Of a stretch of 64,000 bases of DNA, positions 30,694 to 39,141 are shown one piece after another (position 1 is the stretch's first letter; every line of letters starts with the position of its first letter). The stretch comes from Chitinophagaceae bacterium (GTDB lineage Bacteria > Bacteroidota > Bacteroidia > Chitinophagales > Chitinophagaceae): NCBI GenBank assembly GCA_016719815.1, contig JADJYK010000014.1, positions 89,788 to 153,787 of the forward strand, written 5' to 3'. The notes under the pieces were generated by a model. It saw nothing but the letters and a program-made list of their open reading frames with translations. It did not search any database and was not told where the DNA came from. A program made the position numbers and the translations under genes.

Positions 30694-32451
30694 ATGAAAA
30701 AAAATTTTTTTGTGCTGGCTGCTGTTGTTTTCAGCATCCGGCTATTGGCCCAAAACGAACAAACACCATCTGACACAGCAAAAGGGCTGGACGAAGTAAT
30801 TGTTTCGGCCAACAAGTACCCCAACAAAACTTCCTTAACAGGCAAGGTGGTCACCATTATTTCACAGGAACAAATTGAGAAAAGCAGCGGCAAAGACCTG
30901 GCACAGTTACTGTCCGAACAGGCTGGGATTTTTATAGGCGGCAGCAACAGCAATCCCGGGAAAGATAAAAGTATTTACCTGCGTGGCGGACGGAACTCTT
31001 AGCTATGGCAGCAACGAAACCCTTAGAGGAAATGCCGGCATTAATGGCAAAAACGGATTCTTTGACTATAATGCGTCCTTTTCATATCACAATACAAAAG
31101 GCATTAACGAAACAGAAAATAAAAACAACGCTCCTGTTACTGATAAAGACAGTTATAAGCAAAGCAGTTTTCAACTGAATCTTGGCATCCGACCGTCCGA
31201 TAAACTCACCATTCTGCCATTCTTCCGGTATGGAAAACTAAGTGGAGATATTGACCAGGGAGCCTTTACTGACGAACTGGATTACACCTACACACAAAAA
31301 AGCTGGCAGACAGGTGTAAAGAATGAATACAGTCTTGGCAAAACAAAACTGAACCTGTTGTATAATTACAATAACATTAGCCGGTTGTACATTGATGATT
31401 CAGTAAAAGCAGGAATGGCTATGACACTTATTCAAAGGGAGATTATACCGGCAACGAACATATCATTGATGCATACATTCATACTCCGTTAAATAGTCTC
31501 CTCAAATTAACCGGGGGAGCTGATTTCAGAGTCTCAGAATCCGACCAGGAATACCTTTCTATTGGCTTCTTCGGACCTTACAAAACAGTATATTCAAACG
31601 ACAGCCTGAGGCAAAACCAGACCGGTATTTATAGTGCCCTTAACTTAAATACAGCCGCCGGATTTAATGCGGAAGCAGGCGCAAGACTTAATATACATTC
31701 TGAGTACGGAAGCCATTTTGTTTACAACCTCAACCCTTCCTTCTTACTCAGAAACAGGTTTAAATTTTTTGCCAATATTTCATCGGGCTACAAAACACCG
31801 TCGCTATATCAGCTGTTTTCAGAGTATGGCAACAAAATATTAAAGCCGGAGTCTGCCCTTACAACAGAGGCCGGAATTCAATATTACTCAGCAGACAAAA
31901 AACTAAGTACCCGTATCACCGGATTTTCAAGAAACGTAAAAAATATTATTATCTTTTTCTACGACGCCTCCACTTTCCGGTCACAATACATAAACCAGGA
32001 CAAACAAAACGATTTCGGTTTTGAATGGGAAGGGGTATATTCATACGGCAAAACAACTCTGAGGAGCCTCTTACAGTTTTATAGACGGGAATATTACCAC
32101 AAAAGGCCCGTCAGGCAACGACAGCACATACTTCAATCTTTTGCGCAGGCCAAAATCATCTGTCAATATTAACATTGCAAGTCAGCTGACAAAATCTTTT
32201 ACCTAAGTGCTAACATTGCGGCCGTTGGTAAAAGAGAGGATGCTTATTTTGACAGCAATACATTTGCAACAGTACCCGTAACGCTAAAAAGCTATGCACT
32301 GTTAGATGTATATGCCGAATATACATTCAGCAAAAAAAGGCTGAAATTGTTCACAGAACTAAGAAACATCACAAACACAAAATATAATGAAATAGCAGGC
32401 TTCAATGCCCTGCGGTTTAATGGTTATGGAGGCATCCGATTTACACTTTGA
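30694..32451 (+). pseudogene. btuB: btuB-like TonB-dependent cobalamin receptor, plug deletion plus frameshifts
   Basis: Outer-membrane TonB-dependent receptor; the riboswitch upstream identifies vitamin B12 as likely substrate. The signal peptide (MKKNFFVLAAVVFSIRLLA), TonB-box-like stretch (GLDEVIVSANKYPN) and first half of the plug are intact up to SIYLRG (about 30982). The sequence then jumps directly to the first barrel strand (GTLSYGSNETLRGNAG), missing about 60 plug residues and changing frame. Three further one-base breaks follow (near 31430, 32125 and 32200). The C-terminal barrel strand (LRFNGYGGIRFTL) ends at 32451. The indels may be errors; the missing plug segment would abolish normal function if real. 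Confidence 0.85.
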
Positions 32452-32484
32452 TAAAACAGAAGGCATCAGTAAAATGCTGCCCCC

Positions 32485-32649
32485 GTTGGTACTGCATTTT
32501 TGAATGCAATGCAGAAAACATTAAGAATTGCCAATGCATCAATAAGTCTGACAGAAAAAGAAACCGGGTTTGTTCAGATGAATTATACTGGATGCCTTTG
32601 CATTAACTGCCTGAAAGCAATAAAAGATGAATTAATCACATTTGACTGA
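32485..32649 (+). pseudogene. Damaged small Cys-rich (CWC-like) protein
   Basis: Pieces in three frames add up to a small cysteine-rich protein: CCPR..., FECNAENIKNCQC and ISLTEKETGFVQMNYTGCLCINCLKAI. The order CPxC - FxC - CxC - CLCxxCL recalls the Cys-rich CWC family, with Gln in place of the Trp. At least two single-base indels (near 32486 and 32500, possibly another near 32540) break it. An ATG-started piece of 46 residues runs 32509-32649. It follows btuB by 33 bases and ends before a terminator, so it was probably the last gene of that transcript. A metal-related role is only a guess. Confidence 0.45.
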
Positions 32650-32660
32650 ACCACCTACTA

Positions 32661-32691
32661 AAAAACCTGCTGTTTACCACGGCAGGTTTTT
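32661..32691. terminator. Intrinsic terminator after the btuB unit
   Basis: AAAAACCTGC (32661-32670) pairs with GCAGGTTTTT (32682-32691) around an 11-base loop. A/T-rich arms make it usable in both directions. Confidence 0.85.
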
Positions 32692-32708
32692 ATTGCATAT
32701 CCGTTCAT

Positions 32709-32716
32709 TACCTTTG
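32709..32716 (+). promoter_or_regulatory. Candidate -7 element (TACCTTTG) for marC
   Basis: TACCTTTG matches TAnnTTTG exactly, with a short 14-base gap to the marC ATG. The -33 region overlaps the T-tract of the preceding terminator and has no perfect TTTG. Confidence 0.4.
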
Positions 32717-32730
32717 CAAAAAACCAGCAT

Positions 32731-33321
32731 ATGCATTTCAATTTAGAAGAATTTCTGACGCTGACATTTACCTTGTTTGCAGTAATAGATATTATTGGCT
32801 CAATTCCTATGCTTATTTCTATAAAAGAGAAAACAGGAAGACTGAAGGAATGGAGAATAACATTGATATCCGGTGGCCTGATGGTATTCTTTTTCTTATC
32901 GGAAAGCCATTCCTGAATGTGATGGGTGTTGATATAAGATCTTTCGCCGTGGCAGGTTCAATTGTGATCTTTATTCTTGGTCTTGAAATGGTATTGGGAT
33001 TGAGTTTTTAAGGCCGAGCAATAATCTTCCTCCAGCACAGTAGTGCCAATCGCTTTTCCTTTAATTGCGGGAAGCGGAACACTTACCACCATCATGTCTC
33101 TGAAAGCCACGTTTGAAAGAACCGAACAAAATGAGTATATGATTTTACTGGCGAGTCTGGCCAACCTTATCATCATTTACCTGGTATTAAAATCATTGAA
33201 ATTTATTGAACGGGCATTAGGCAAATCAGGATTATTGGCCGTAAGAAAATTTTTTGGCGTAATATTGCTCGCTATAGCCATCAAGGTTTTTGCGGCAAAT
33301 GTGCCGGGATTAATAAAATGA
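32731..33321 (+). CDS. MarC family membrane protein (two frameshifts)
   Basis: An inner-membrane protein of the MarC/UPF0056 family, about 196 residues with six hydrophobic segments. Visible blocks are FTLFAVIDIIGSIPMLISI, FLNVMGVDIRSFAVAGSIVIFILGLEMVLG and PIAFPLIAGSGTLTTIMSL followed by LIIIYLVLKSLKFIERALG. The frame breaks near 32905 and again near 33008; each repair needs one base. The physiological role of MarC proteins is unsettled. Expressed alone, followed by a repeat and tRNA-Arg. Confidence 0.85.
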
Positions 33322-33356
33322 CCTCAACCTATCCCTCTCCATAAATGGAGAGGAGA
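33322..33356. repeat. Dispersed hairpin repeat (CCTCTCC / GGAGAGG)
   Basis: CCTCTCC (33334-33340) and GGAGAGG (33347-33353) form a 7-base-pair stem with a 6-base loop, preceded by CCTCAACC. Related to the palindromes at 30466 and 46158. No T-run follows, so a terminator role for marC is uncertain. Confidence 0.5.
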
Positions 33357-33360
33357 ATCA

Positions 33361-33432
33361 GGCCTCGTAGTACAATGGATAGTATAAGAGTTTCCGAAGC
33401 TCCAGATACAGGTTCGATTCCTGTCGAGGCTA
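33361..33432 (+). tRNA. tRNA-Arg (anticodon CCG)
   Basis: Cloverleaf with acceptor GGCCTCG / CGAGGCT (first pair G-U), D-arm GTAC...GTAT, anticodon loop TTCCGAA (anticodon CCG, codon CGG), variable AGAT and T-arm ACAGG-TTCGATT-CCTGT. The discriminator is A and no CCA is encoded, as usual in Bacteroidota. The outermost anticodon-stem pair is mismatched (A-C), which may be a sequence error. Confidence 0.93.
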
Positions 33433-33444
33433 CTGTTAAAACCA

Positions 33445-33470
33445 AGTCACATCAGTGGCTTTTTTTATTT
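33445..33470 (+). terminator. Intrinsic terminator after tRNA-Arg
   Basis: AGTCAC / GTGGCT stem (one G-T pair) with a 4-base loop, followed by a run of seven or more T. Lies 12 bases after the tRNA. Confidence 0.8.
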
Positions 33471-33509
33471 GCCATAATTATCTACCTTGAGTAACTAAAC
33501 ACCAAGTTT

Positions 33510-33953
33510 ATGACTATGCAACCCTCTAAACCATCTACCTTTCTTCTTTTCCCCTGGGGATTAATGTCAATTGTGCTTGTTCTCCTCCTGAATCTAACAC
33601 TCAACAACGACTGGTTCAGTAAAAACTGGAGCTGGATAGCTCTTGTATTGATCATTCCTGCTGCTATTCTGGAAAATTTCAAAGTGGGCTATTCCACTAT
33701 GCGCATCATGTTTATGAAAGTGGTGTACTCATTACTTTCTTTCCTGCTGGTGGGCATGGCTTTTGGCTCGGCCATCAACGGATACCATATTGCAAAATTC
33801 CAGAAAGAGGTAACAGTTCCGGTTAAAACTATCCACCTTCCCTGGTATGTGGTGCTGGCCCTGGCTGTATTATTGCTTATACAAGTAGCTCAACTGTTCA
33901 GCATGCTGAAAGCAGTAAAGAGGGAGTTTATGCAGATGGATCCCGACAACTAA
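33510..33953 (+). CDS. Hypothetical four-helix membrane protein
   Basis: 147 residues with four hydrophobic segments (about 12-29, 41-53, 68-88 and 109-128) and a charged C-terminus (KAVKREFMQMDPDN). No motif I recognise. A second Met two codons in (MQPSKPST) is an equally good start. It is convergent with the carotenoid operon: its stop touches that of crtY with no gap. Function unknown. Confidence 0.65.
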   Translation: MTMQPSKPSTFLLFPWGLMSIVLVLLLNLTLNNDWFSKNWSWIALVLIIPAAILENFKVGYSTMRIMFMKVVYSLLSFLLVGMAFGSAINGYHIAKFQKEVTVPVKTIHLPWYVVLALAVLLLIQVAQLFSMLKAVKREFMQMDPDN

Positions 33954-35102
33954 TTACAATTGTCTCATAGCGGCACTTAAAAAAGGCATCGTTGGCAGGG
34001 TTGCAATAATTTTCAGCTCATCTGCCAGTGATGTTTCATTATCTAAAAACCTCAGCACCTGCTGGGGTTTGTTTCTCTTGAATAAACGGGTAAAAATTCT
34101 ATCTCCGGGAAGTTTATTGTAATAGAGAATATACAGCAATACATTATCATAAAAACGGAAACGCTTTGGTGTTGCCCCGATCCTGCTAAGTTGCCTTCCT
34201 GCTCCGAGATAATCTACTACTTGTTGTGAGTGTTTTTGTATAAACTGAAAAGTGTATCCGCTAGAAGCTTTCGTTTGTCCACCGGCAGTGCCGATGTGAT
34301 AAATTCCATTTTCTTCATATTTAAACCTGCGGCTGCTCATGGGAATAACGCCAAACTCGGCTTCCCTTACTATAAAATTCTCAATTTCCAGGTGTTTGCT
34401 GATATAGTTTTTTAGCTCCTCATCATATTGCTGTTGCGGCAATAACTGCTTTGTAAATAAAGTGTATTCAACCAATGCTGTTCTTGCATCAAAAGGCAGA
34501 ACATAAGAAAAAGTGGTTCCTTCCTTCTGATGTACCCGGAAATCCATCATAGTGGCGATTGCCGGATTGAAAAAATCTTTCGCTGTTTCCACCACCCAAC
34601 CCTTAAAGTGCTGTAACAGCTCAATCGATTTGGTACTATCCTTATCCGGCTGAACAACTGAGTTAAACACTTCTCCGGCATCCAGCACATAGTTGCCGCC
34701 ATCCAATGAAATAGAAAGTTGTCTTCCCTTTCTGCTGAATGTATCAATATTACCATACGCAAGTTCCACATTCGGGTATTGTGCAATAATGCGAAAACAG
34801 TGATCATAAAAATCAATACCCCTGATCATCTTATATTGATAAGGGGCAATAGTCATGTCTGAAGAATACTCCTCACTGTAAAAAGAAATTGTATCCCATC
34901 GCTTATATACTATATCATCAAAAAAGCCATTCTCCTTTTCCCAATAGCACCAGGTACGGTCATTCTGCACTTTTGGCGCCTTATCAATAAGTAAAATTTT
35001 CTTACCATCAAACTGGCTGTTTTTTAGAATACGCACAACAATACTCAGGCTGGCACAGCCCGCCCCAAGGAAAACATAATCGTATGATTGATGCTGTATC
35101 AA
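33954..35102 (-). CDS. crtY: Lycopene beta-cyclase
   Basis: Cyclises lycopene to beta-carotene; FAD-dependent, membrane-associated. 382 residues with the N-terminal dinucleotide-binding motif (YDYVFLGAGCASLSIV), the early DRTWCYWE block and the mid-protein IGTAGGQTKASSGYTF motif, both characteristic of bacterial CrtY. It is the last gene of the carotenoid operon, 6 bases after crtZ. The length is normal and the frame intact. Confidence 0.93.
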   Translation of the reverse strand: MIQHQSYDYVFLGAGCASLSIVVRILKNSQFDGKKILLIDKAPKVQNDRTWCYWEKENGFFDDIVYKRWDTISFYSEEYSSDMTIAPYQYKMIRGIDFYDHCFRIIAQYPNVELAYGNIDTFSRKGRQLSISLDGGNYVLDAGEVFNSVVQPDKDSTKSIELLQHFKGWVVETAKDFFNPAIATMMDFRVHQKEGTTFSYVLPFDARTALVEYTLFTKQLLPQQQYDEELKNYISKHLEIENFIVREAEFGVIPMSSRRFKYEENGIYHIGTAGGQTKASSGYTFQFIQKHSQQVVDYLGAGRQLSRIGATPKRFRFYDNVLLYILYYNKLPGDRIFTRLFKRNKPQQVLRFLDNETSLADELKIIATLPTMPFLSAAMRQL

Positions 35103-35108
35103 TTAATC

Positions 35109-35621
35109 TTACACTTCTTTTTCAGGAGCATATTCGACCCGTTGTGTACCTGCCATGAGTTTTTTATCACGACGCACTTTGTCCCAATATTTTTTAGCCA
35201 CAAACAGAAAACCAAAGCTCTCGCCTTGTTCTTTTCTTAAATGTTTGTGGTGCATCTTATGCGCCCAACGAATAGCCCTTACATAAGTGTTGCTACTGCG
35301 GGAAAACCATTTAAACCGCTGGTGAATGATAACATCATGCACCAGGAAATAAGCAGCCCCATAAGCCATAATAGCAAAGCCGATTGACTGCTGCCACCAC
35401 ACATGATTAAATGTGCCATAATAAATCAGCAGAAAACTGGGCACAGCAAAAATCACGGCAAATGCATCATTTTTTTCAAACACACCGGGTCTTACCTGGT
35501 GATGGTCTTTGTGCAGATACCACAAAAAACCATGCATCACATATTTATGTGTGCACCAGGTAACACCTTCCATTATAATAAATGTTGCTGCAAAAACCAG
35601 GATAAACCAAACTATTGTCAT
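35109..35621 (-). CDS. crtZ: Beta-carotene hydroxylase
   Basis: A non-heme di-iron hydroxylase that adds 3-hydroxyl groups to beta-ionone rings, making zeaxanthin. 170 residues, mostly membrane-embedded, with the four histidine clusters of the family: HKYVMH, HKDHH, HDVIIHQR and HKMHHKH. It lies between idi and crtY in the operon. The product of this operon should therefore be zeaxanthin unless further enzymes lie elsewhere. Confidence 0.93.
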   Translation of the reverse strand: MTIVWFILVFAATFIIMEGVTWCTHKYVMHGFLWYLHKDHHQVRPGVFEKNDAFAVIFAVPSFLLIYYGTFNHVWWQQSIGFAIMAYGAAYFLVHDVIIHQRFKWFSRSSNTYVRAIRWAHKMHHKHLRKEQGESFGFLFVAKKYWDKVRRDKKLMAGTQRVEYAPEKEV

Positions 35622-35636
35622 ATCAGTAAAATTAAC

Positions 35637-36170
35637 CTAATTGGATTGTACTATGCCTGCTTTCCAGTCTGCAACCATTTTAAATGCAATACGGAACCAG
35701 GCAGTAAATTGCTCAGGATTGGATTTAAGCAAGTTATGTATGGAACCCATGTCCATGTACCGGTAGTCCATCACTTCTGCGTTATTAAAATGAATATCAC
35801 CGTCATAATATCCGGCCAACACATGGTCAAACTCATACTCGGTTAAACCATTATCAAAATCCGCCCTGTACACAAAATCAAAAATCTTTTCTACCGGGGC
35901 TGTAAATCCCATCTCTTCTTTCAACCTGCGCAAAGCAGCGGCGGCTGTTTCTTCTCCCGGTGCCGGGTGACTGCAACAGGCATTTGTCCATAATCCACCA
36001 CTATGATATTTATCCATTGCCCGCTGCTGCAATAGCATCTCGCCCTTGCCATTAAAAATAAAAACACTGAATGCCCTGTGCAGAAGACCATCAGCGTGTG
36101 CCCTCATTTTTTCACAGGTGCCGGTAGCATTATCACTTTCGTCCACTAATATTACTTGTGTAAAATCCAT
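35637..36170 (-). CDS. idi: Isopentenyl-diphosphate delta-isomerase, type I
   Basis: Interconverts IPP and DMAPP to balance isoprenoid precursors. 177 residues, Nudix fold, with the catalytic Cys in NACCSHPAPGEE and the Nudix-like LRRLKEEMGF; the second catalytic Glu is in the FDNGLTEYEFDH region. It is separated from crtB by a single base and is clearly part of the carotenoid operon. Confidence 0.94.
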   Translation of the reverse strand: MDFTQVILVDESDNATGTCEKMRAHADGLLHRAFSVFIFNGKGEMLLQQRAMDKYHSGGLWTNACCSHPAPGEETAAAALRRLKEEMGFTAPVEKIFDFVYRADFDNGLTEYEFDHVLAGYYDGDIHFNNAEVMDYRYMDMGSIHNLLKSNPEQFTAWFRIAFKMVADWKAGIVQSN

Positions 36171-36171
36171 T

Positions 36172-37008
36172 TTAAATCATCCCCAGTTGATTTTTTACGC
36201 CAGCCCTGAATACAATAAATGCCTTTAAGAAATCTGGTATGCGGATTCTAGCCTCCAGTATTCTTGAGGGTTTTAGCCGCTTAATTTTCTTAAATAAAGT
36301 GAGGTAGTATTTGTAAGCAACATATACACCAAACCTCGCTTTCAGTGGCAATAGTTTTATGCCTTCAAATGCATCCCTGAAATCTTTTGCAATATCTTCT
36401 TCAATCTGCAGTTTTTCCTTTTCAGTAAAATTATTAAAATCACATCCGGGAAAATAAGTCCTTGACATATCACTATAGTCTGCTTTTATATCTCTTAGAA
36501 AATTCACTTTTTGAAAAGCGGCACCAAGTGAACGGGCCGAAGGCTCCAGCTTCTCATATAATTCTTTGTTGCCTTCACAGAAAACAAATAAGCACATCAG
36601 TCCTACCACCTCGGCTGATCCATAAATATATTCTTCATAACCCAGCACATCATATACTTTTTTACTCAGGTCCATTTCCATACTTCTGAAAAAGGCATCC
36701 ACCAGTTTCAGGTCAATATTATATTGATTAACGGTGCGTTGAAAACTGTTCAGCACAGGGTTCAGGCTGATGCCCCTTTTTATGGACTCATAGGTCTCTG
36801 CCTTAAACTGCTCCAGCAATTCTTCCTTATCATGGTCATGAAATGTATCAACAATCTCATCAGCAAAACGAACAAACCCATAGATATTAAAAATAGGGGT
36901 ACGCAAATCCTTATGCAACATGCGGATGGCAGAAGCAAACGATGTACTGTACCGCTGCGTTACTATTTTACTGCAAATCTCACTGGTTGAATGAAAGAGA
37001 TGAACCAT
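36172..37008 (-). CDS. crtB: Phytoene synthase
   Basis: Condenses two GGPP molecules into 15-cis-phytoene. 278 residues with both aspartate-rich motifs that bind Mg-diphosphate: DEIVD in RFADEIVDTF and DIKAD in NFLRDIKADYSDMSRTYFP. Frame intact, length typical. Located 15 bases after crtI. Confidence 0.95.
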   Translation of the reverse strand: MVHLFHSTSEICSKIVTQRYSTSFASAIRMLHKDLRTPIFNIYGFVRFADEIVDTFHDHDKEELLEQFKAETYESIKRGISLNPVLNSFQRTVNQYNIDLKLVDAFFRSMEMDLSKKVYDVLGYEEYIYGSAEVVGLMCLFVFCEGNKELYEKLEPSARSLGAAFQKVNFLRDIKADYSDMSRTYFPGCDFNNFTEKEKLQIEEDIAKDFRDAFEGIKLLPLKARFGVYVAYKYYLTLFKKIKRLKPSRILEARIRIPDFLKAFIVFRAGVKNQLGMI

Positions 37009-37023
37009 AATTTTATGTATACT

Positions 37024-38500
37024 TTATTTAATTGATTTAATAACTTGCCCTGCCACTACTTCACCACTGATTAAAGAAGGAGGCACTCCCGGGCCAGGCA
37101 CTGTAAGCTGACCTGTATAAAACAAATTTCTCACTTTTTTACTTCTGCAGGATGGCCTGAAAATAGCTGTTTGCATAAGTGTATTGGCAAGCCCGTATGC
37201 ATTCCCTCTGAAAGAATTATACTCCTTCGTAAAATCACTTACAGAAAAGGATTTCTTGTAAACAATTGCAGCAGTAATATCCTCTCCAAGAACCTTTTCC
37301 ATACGCTGTATAATACGCTGAAAATAGTTTTCACGCAGTTGTTCATCATCACCGGTAAGGCCGGAAGCAACCGGTACAAGGAAGACAATGTTTTCACATC
37401 CTTCCGGTGCCACGGAATTGTCTGTTGCACTGGGAATACTTACATAAAATAATGGCTCCGAGGGCCATTGCGGCTCTTTATATATTTCATGACCATGCTT
37501 ATCAAAAGGCACGTCAAAAAAATAAAGAGTGATGAACAGGCTTATTCAATTTCTTATTCAGTCCCACATAATACATCAGGCAGGATGGGGCCATCACTTT
37601 CTTCTCCCAGTAACTGCTGCTGTATGACTGATAGGCAGCGGGCAGTAGTTTTGTTTCTGTAAATTGGTAATCAGCACCACTAATAACTGCATCAGCGGCA
37701 TATTCTGCCTTACTGGTTTTTACAGTTTTTGCTGATTTGTCATGTATTGAGATTTCTGTAACGTTTTCGGAAAAAATAAATTCCACACCCAGTTCAAGGG
37801 CCAGCTTATACATACCATCCACCACGGAATACATTCCGCCCCGCGGATACCAGGTGCCGCCTTTTATGTCGGCATAGTTCATAAGGCTGTACAATGCAGG
37901 TGTATCTTGTGGTAAAGCACCAAGAAACAAAACCGGGAATTCCATCATTTGCTGCAGCTTGGGATGCCTGAAGTAAGAAGCGATATGTTTTTTAATAGAT
38001 GAAAAAACCTGCAGCCTGAACACACCACTAATGGTTTGCCAGTCAAAAAACTCAGTAAGCGACAGACCCGGTTTGTACACCAGCTTATTCATTCCCGCTT
38101 CATATTTGTAAGCAGCTCCCGCAAGAAACTTATCCAGCTTTGCTGCACTTCCGGGTTCAATACTCTCAAATACTTCCTTAAGGTTCTCATAATTCGCCGG
38201 CATATTTGTATAACCATCTTGCCAGTAAATACGGTAAGAAGGATCTAGTCTTTCTAATTCATAATAGTCTGAAACCTTTTTGCCGAACTGTGAAAAGTAC
38301 CGTTCAAAAACATCCGGCATCCAGTAAAAGCTGGGGCCCATATCAAAAGTGAAGCCCTGTTCCTTAAGTTGCTGTGCTCTTCCACCTGGTCCGGCATTTT
38401 TTTCAATAACTGTAACGGTCCATCCTTCTTTTGCCAGGAATGAGGCGGCTGAAAGACCGGCAAAACCACTTCCGATTACAATTGCTTTTTTCTTTTTCAA
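37024..38500 (-). CDS. crtI: Phytoene desaturase (one frameshift)
   Basis: FAD-dependent desaturase converting phytoene to lycopene. The N-terminal Rossmann motif (VIGSGFAGLSAASFLAKEGW) followed by EKNAGPGGR and the C-terminal GLTVPGPGVPPSLISG-type block (GQLTVPGPGVPPSLISG) are diagnostic. The frame breaks at 37514 in a run of seven T (minus strand): removing one T gives HSLFFDVPFDKHGH and a full-length protein of about 490 residues. It starts 10 bases after the sigma-factor gene stop, so the sigma gene heads this operon. I judge the break a homopolymer error. Confidence 0.92.
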
Positions 38501-38510
38501 TGTATTGCTT

Positions 38511-39023
38511 TTAGAAACGGTTAACCTGCTCTTTTAATAATTTCCTTGCAAAGTGTATCCTGCTTTTTATTGTTCCCAGCGGTTCAGCAAGTGCATCAGC
38601 AATTTCGTTGTATTTATATCCATCAAAGTACAACAAAAATGGCGTTCGGTATATTTCTGGTAATTCCTTTATGGCTTTTTTAAGCTCCTGCATGTTGATG
38701 TTGTTGCAGGCTTCATTCTGTACAAACGCTTTTGGATGACTTGAAGCATATTCGCCTGCGCTTGTCATAACATCTGTGTTGTACACAACCCGTTGCTTCG
38801 ATTTCCTGCGGTAGTCATTAATAAAAATATTCCGCATGATGGTAAATAACCAGGCACGGATATTTGTACCCACATTATACTTGTCATAATTTGATAAGGC
38901 TTTATACAATGTTTCCTGGAACAAATCACCGGCCTGTTCAGTATCTCTAGTCAGGCTGATAGCAAAGGGCTTTAAAAAATCAGTATTCCGAAGAAGTAAA
39001 GTATTAAATTCTTGTGTGGACAT
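38511..39023 (-). CDS. ECF RNA polymerase sigma factor heading the carotenoid operon
   Basis: A 170-residue group IV sigma factor. Region 2 is seen in AGDLFQETLYKALSNY...RAWLFTIMRNIFINDYRR, and region 4 in LPEIYRTPFLLYFDGYKYNEIADAL...GTIKSRIHFARKLL. No anti-sigma gene is adjacent. The gene is the first of the crt operon, with only 10 bases to crtI, and is read from a promoter carrying a double inverted repeat. By analogy with LitS of Streptomyces it may be the effector that drives further light-dependent genes; this is inference from gene order. Confidence 0.9.
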   Translation of the reverse strand: MSTQEFNTLLLRNTDFLKPFAISLTRDTEQAGDLFQETLYKALSNYDKYNVGTNIRAWLFTIMRNIFINDYRRKSKQRVVYNTDVMTSAGEYASSHPKAFVQNEACNNINMQELKKAIKELPEIYRTPFLLYFDGYKYNEIADALAEPLGTIKSRIHFARKLLKEQVNRF

Positions 39024-39027
39024 ATTA

Positions 39028-39120
39028 TTTTGTTTAATTTTTTATACCGCAAACTTAAACAAAAAATATTCAGATTGACAAATTTTTGTTTAATTATTTT
39101 ATTAAAATTATTAAACAAAA
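39028..39120 (-). promoter_or_regulatory. Promoter and double-palindrome operator of the sigma-crt operon
   Basis: The 10-mer TTTTGTTTAA occurs four times exactly, in alternating orientation: 39028-39037, 39055-39064 (inverted), 39084-39093 and 39111-39120 (inverted). Each pair has the same 17-base spacer, with 19 bases between pairs. On the minus strand a Bacteroidota promoter overlaps them: -33 TTTG at 39079-39082, a 21-base spacer, and -7 TAAGTTTG at 39050-39057. Copy two overlaps the -7 element and copy three abuts the -33, which suits repression by occlusion. The B12-type MerR regulator encoded immediately upstream is the obvious candidate binder. Confidence 0.7.
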
Positions 39121-39141
39121 CTATAAACCACTATCTTCCAG

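Noticed and set aside
35403..35846. Plus-strand frame of 147 codons over crtZ and idi
   Set aside because: It is antisense to two well-supported enzymes and lacks protein-like composition.
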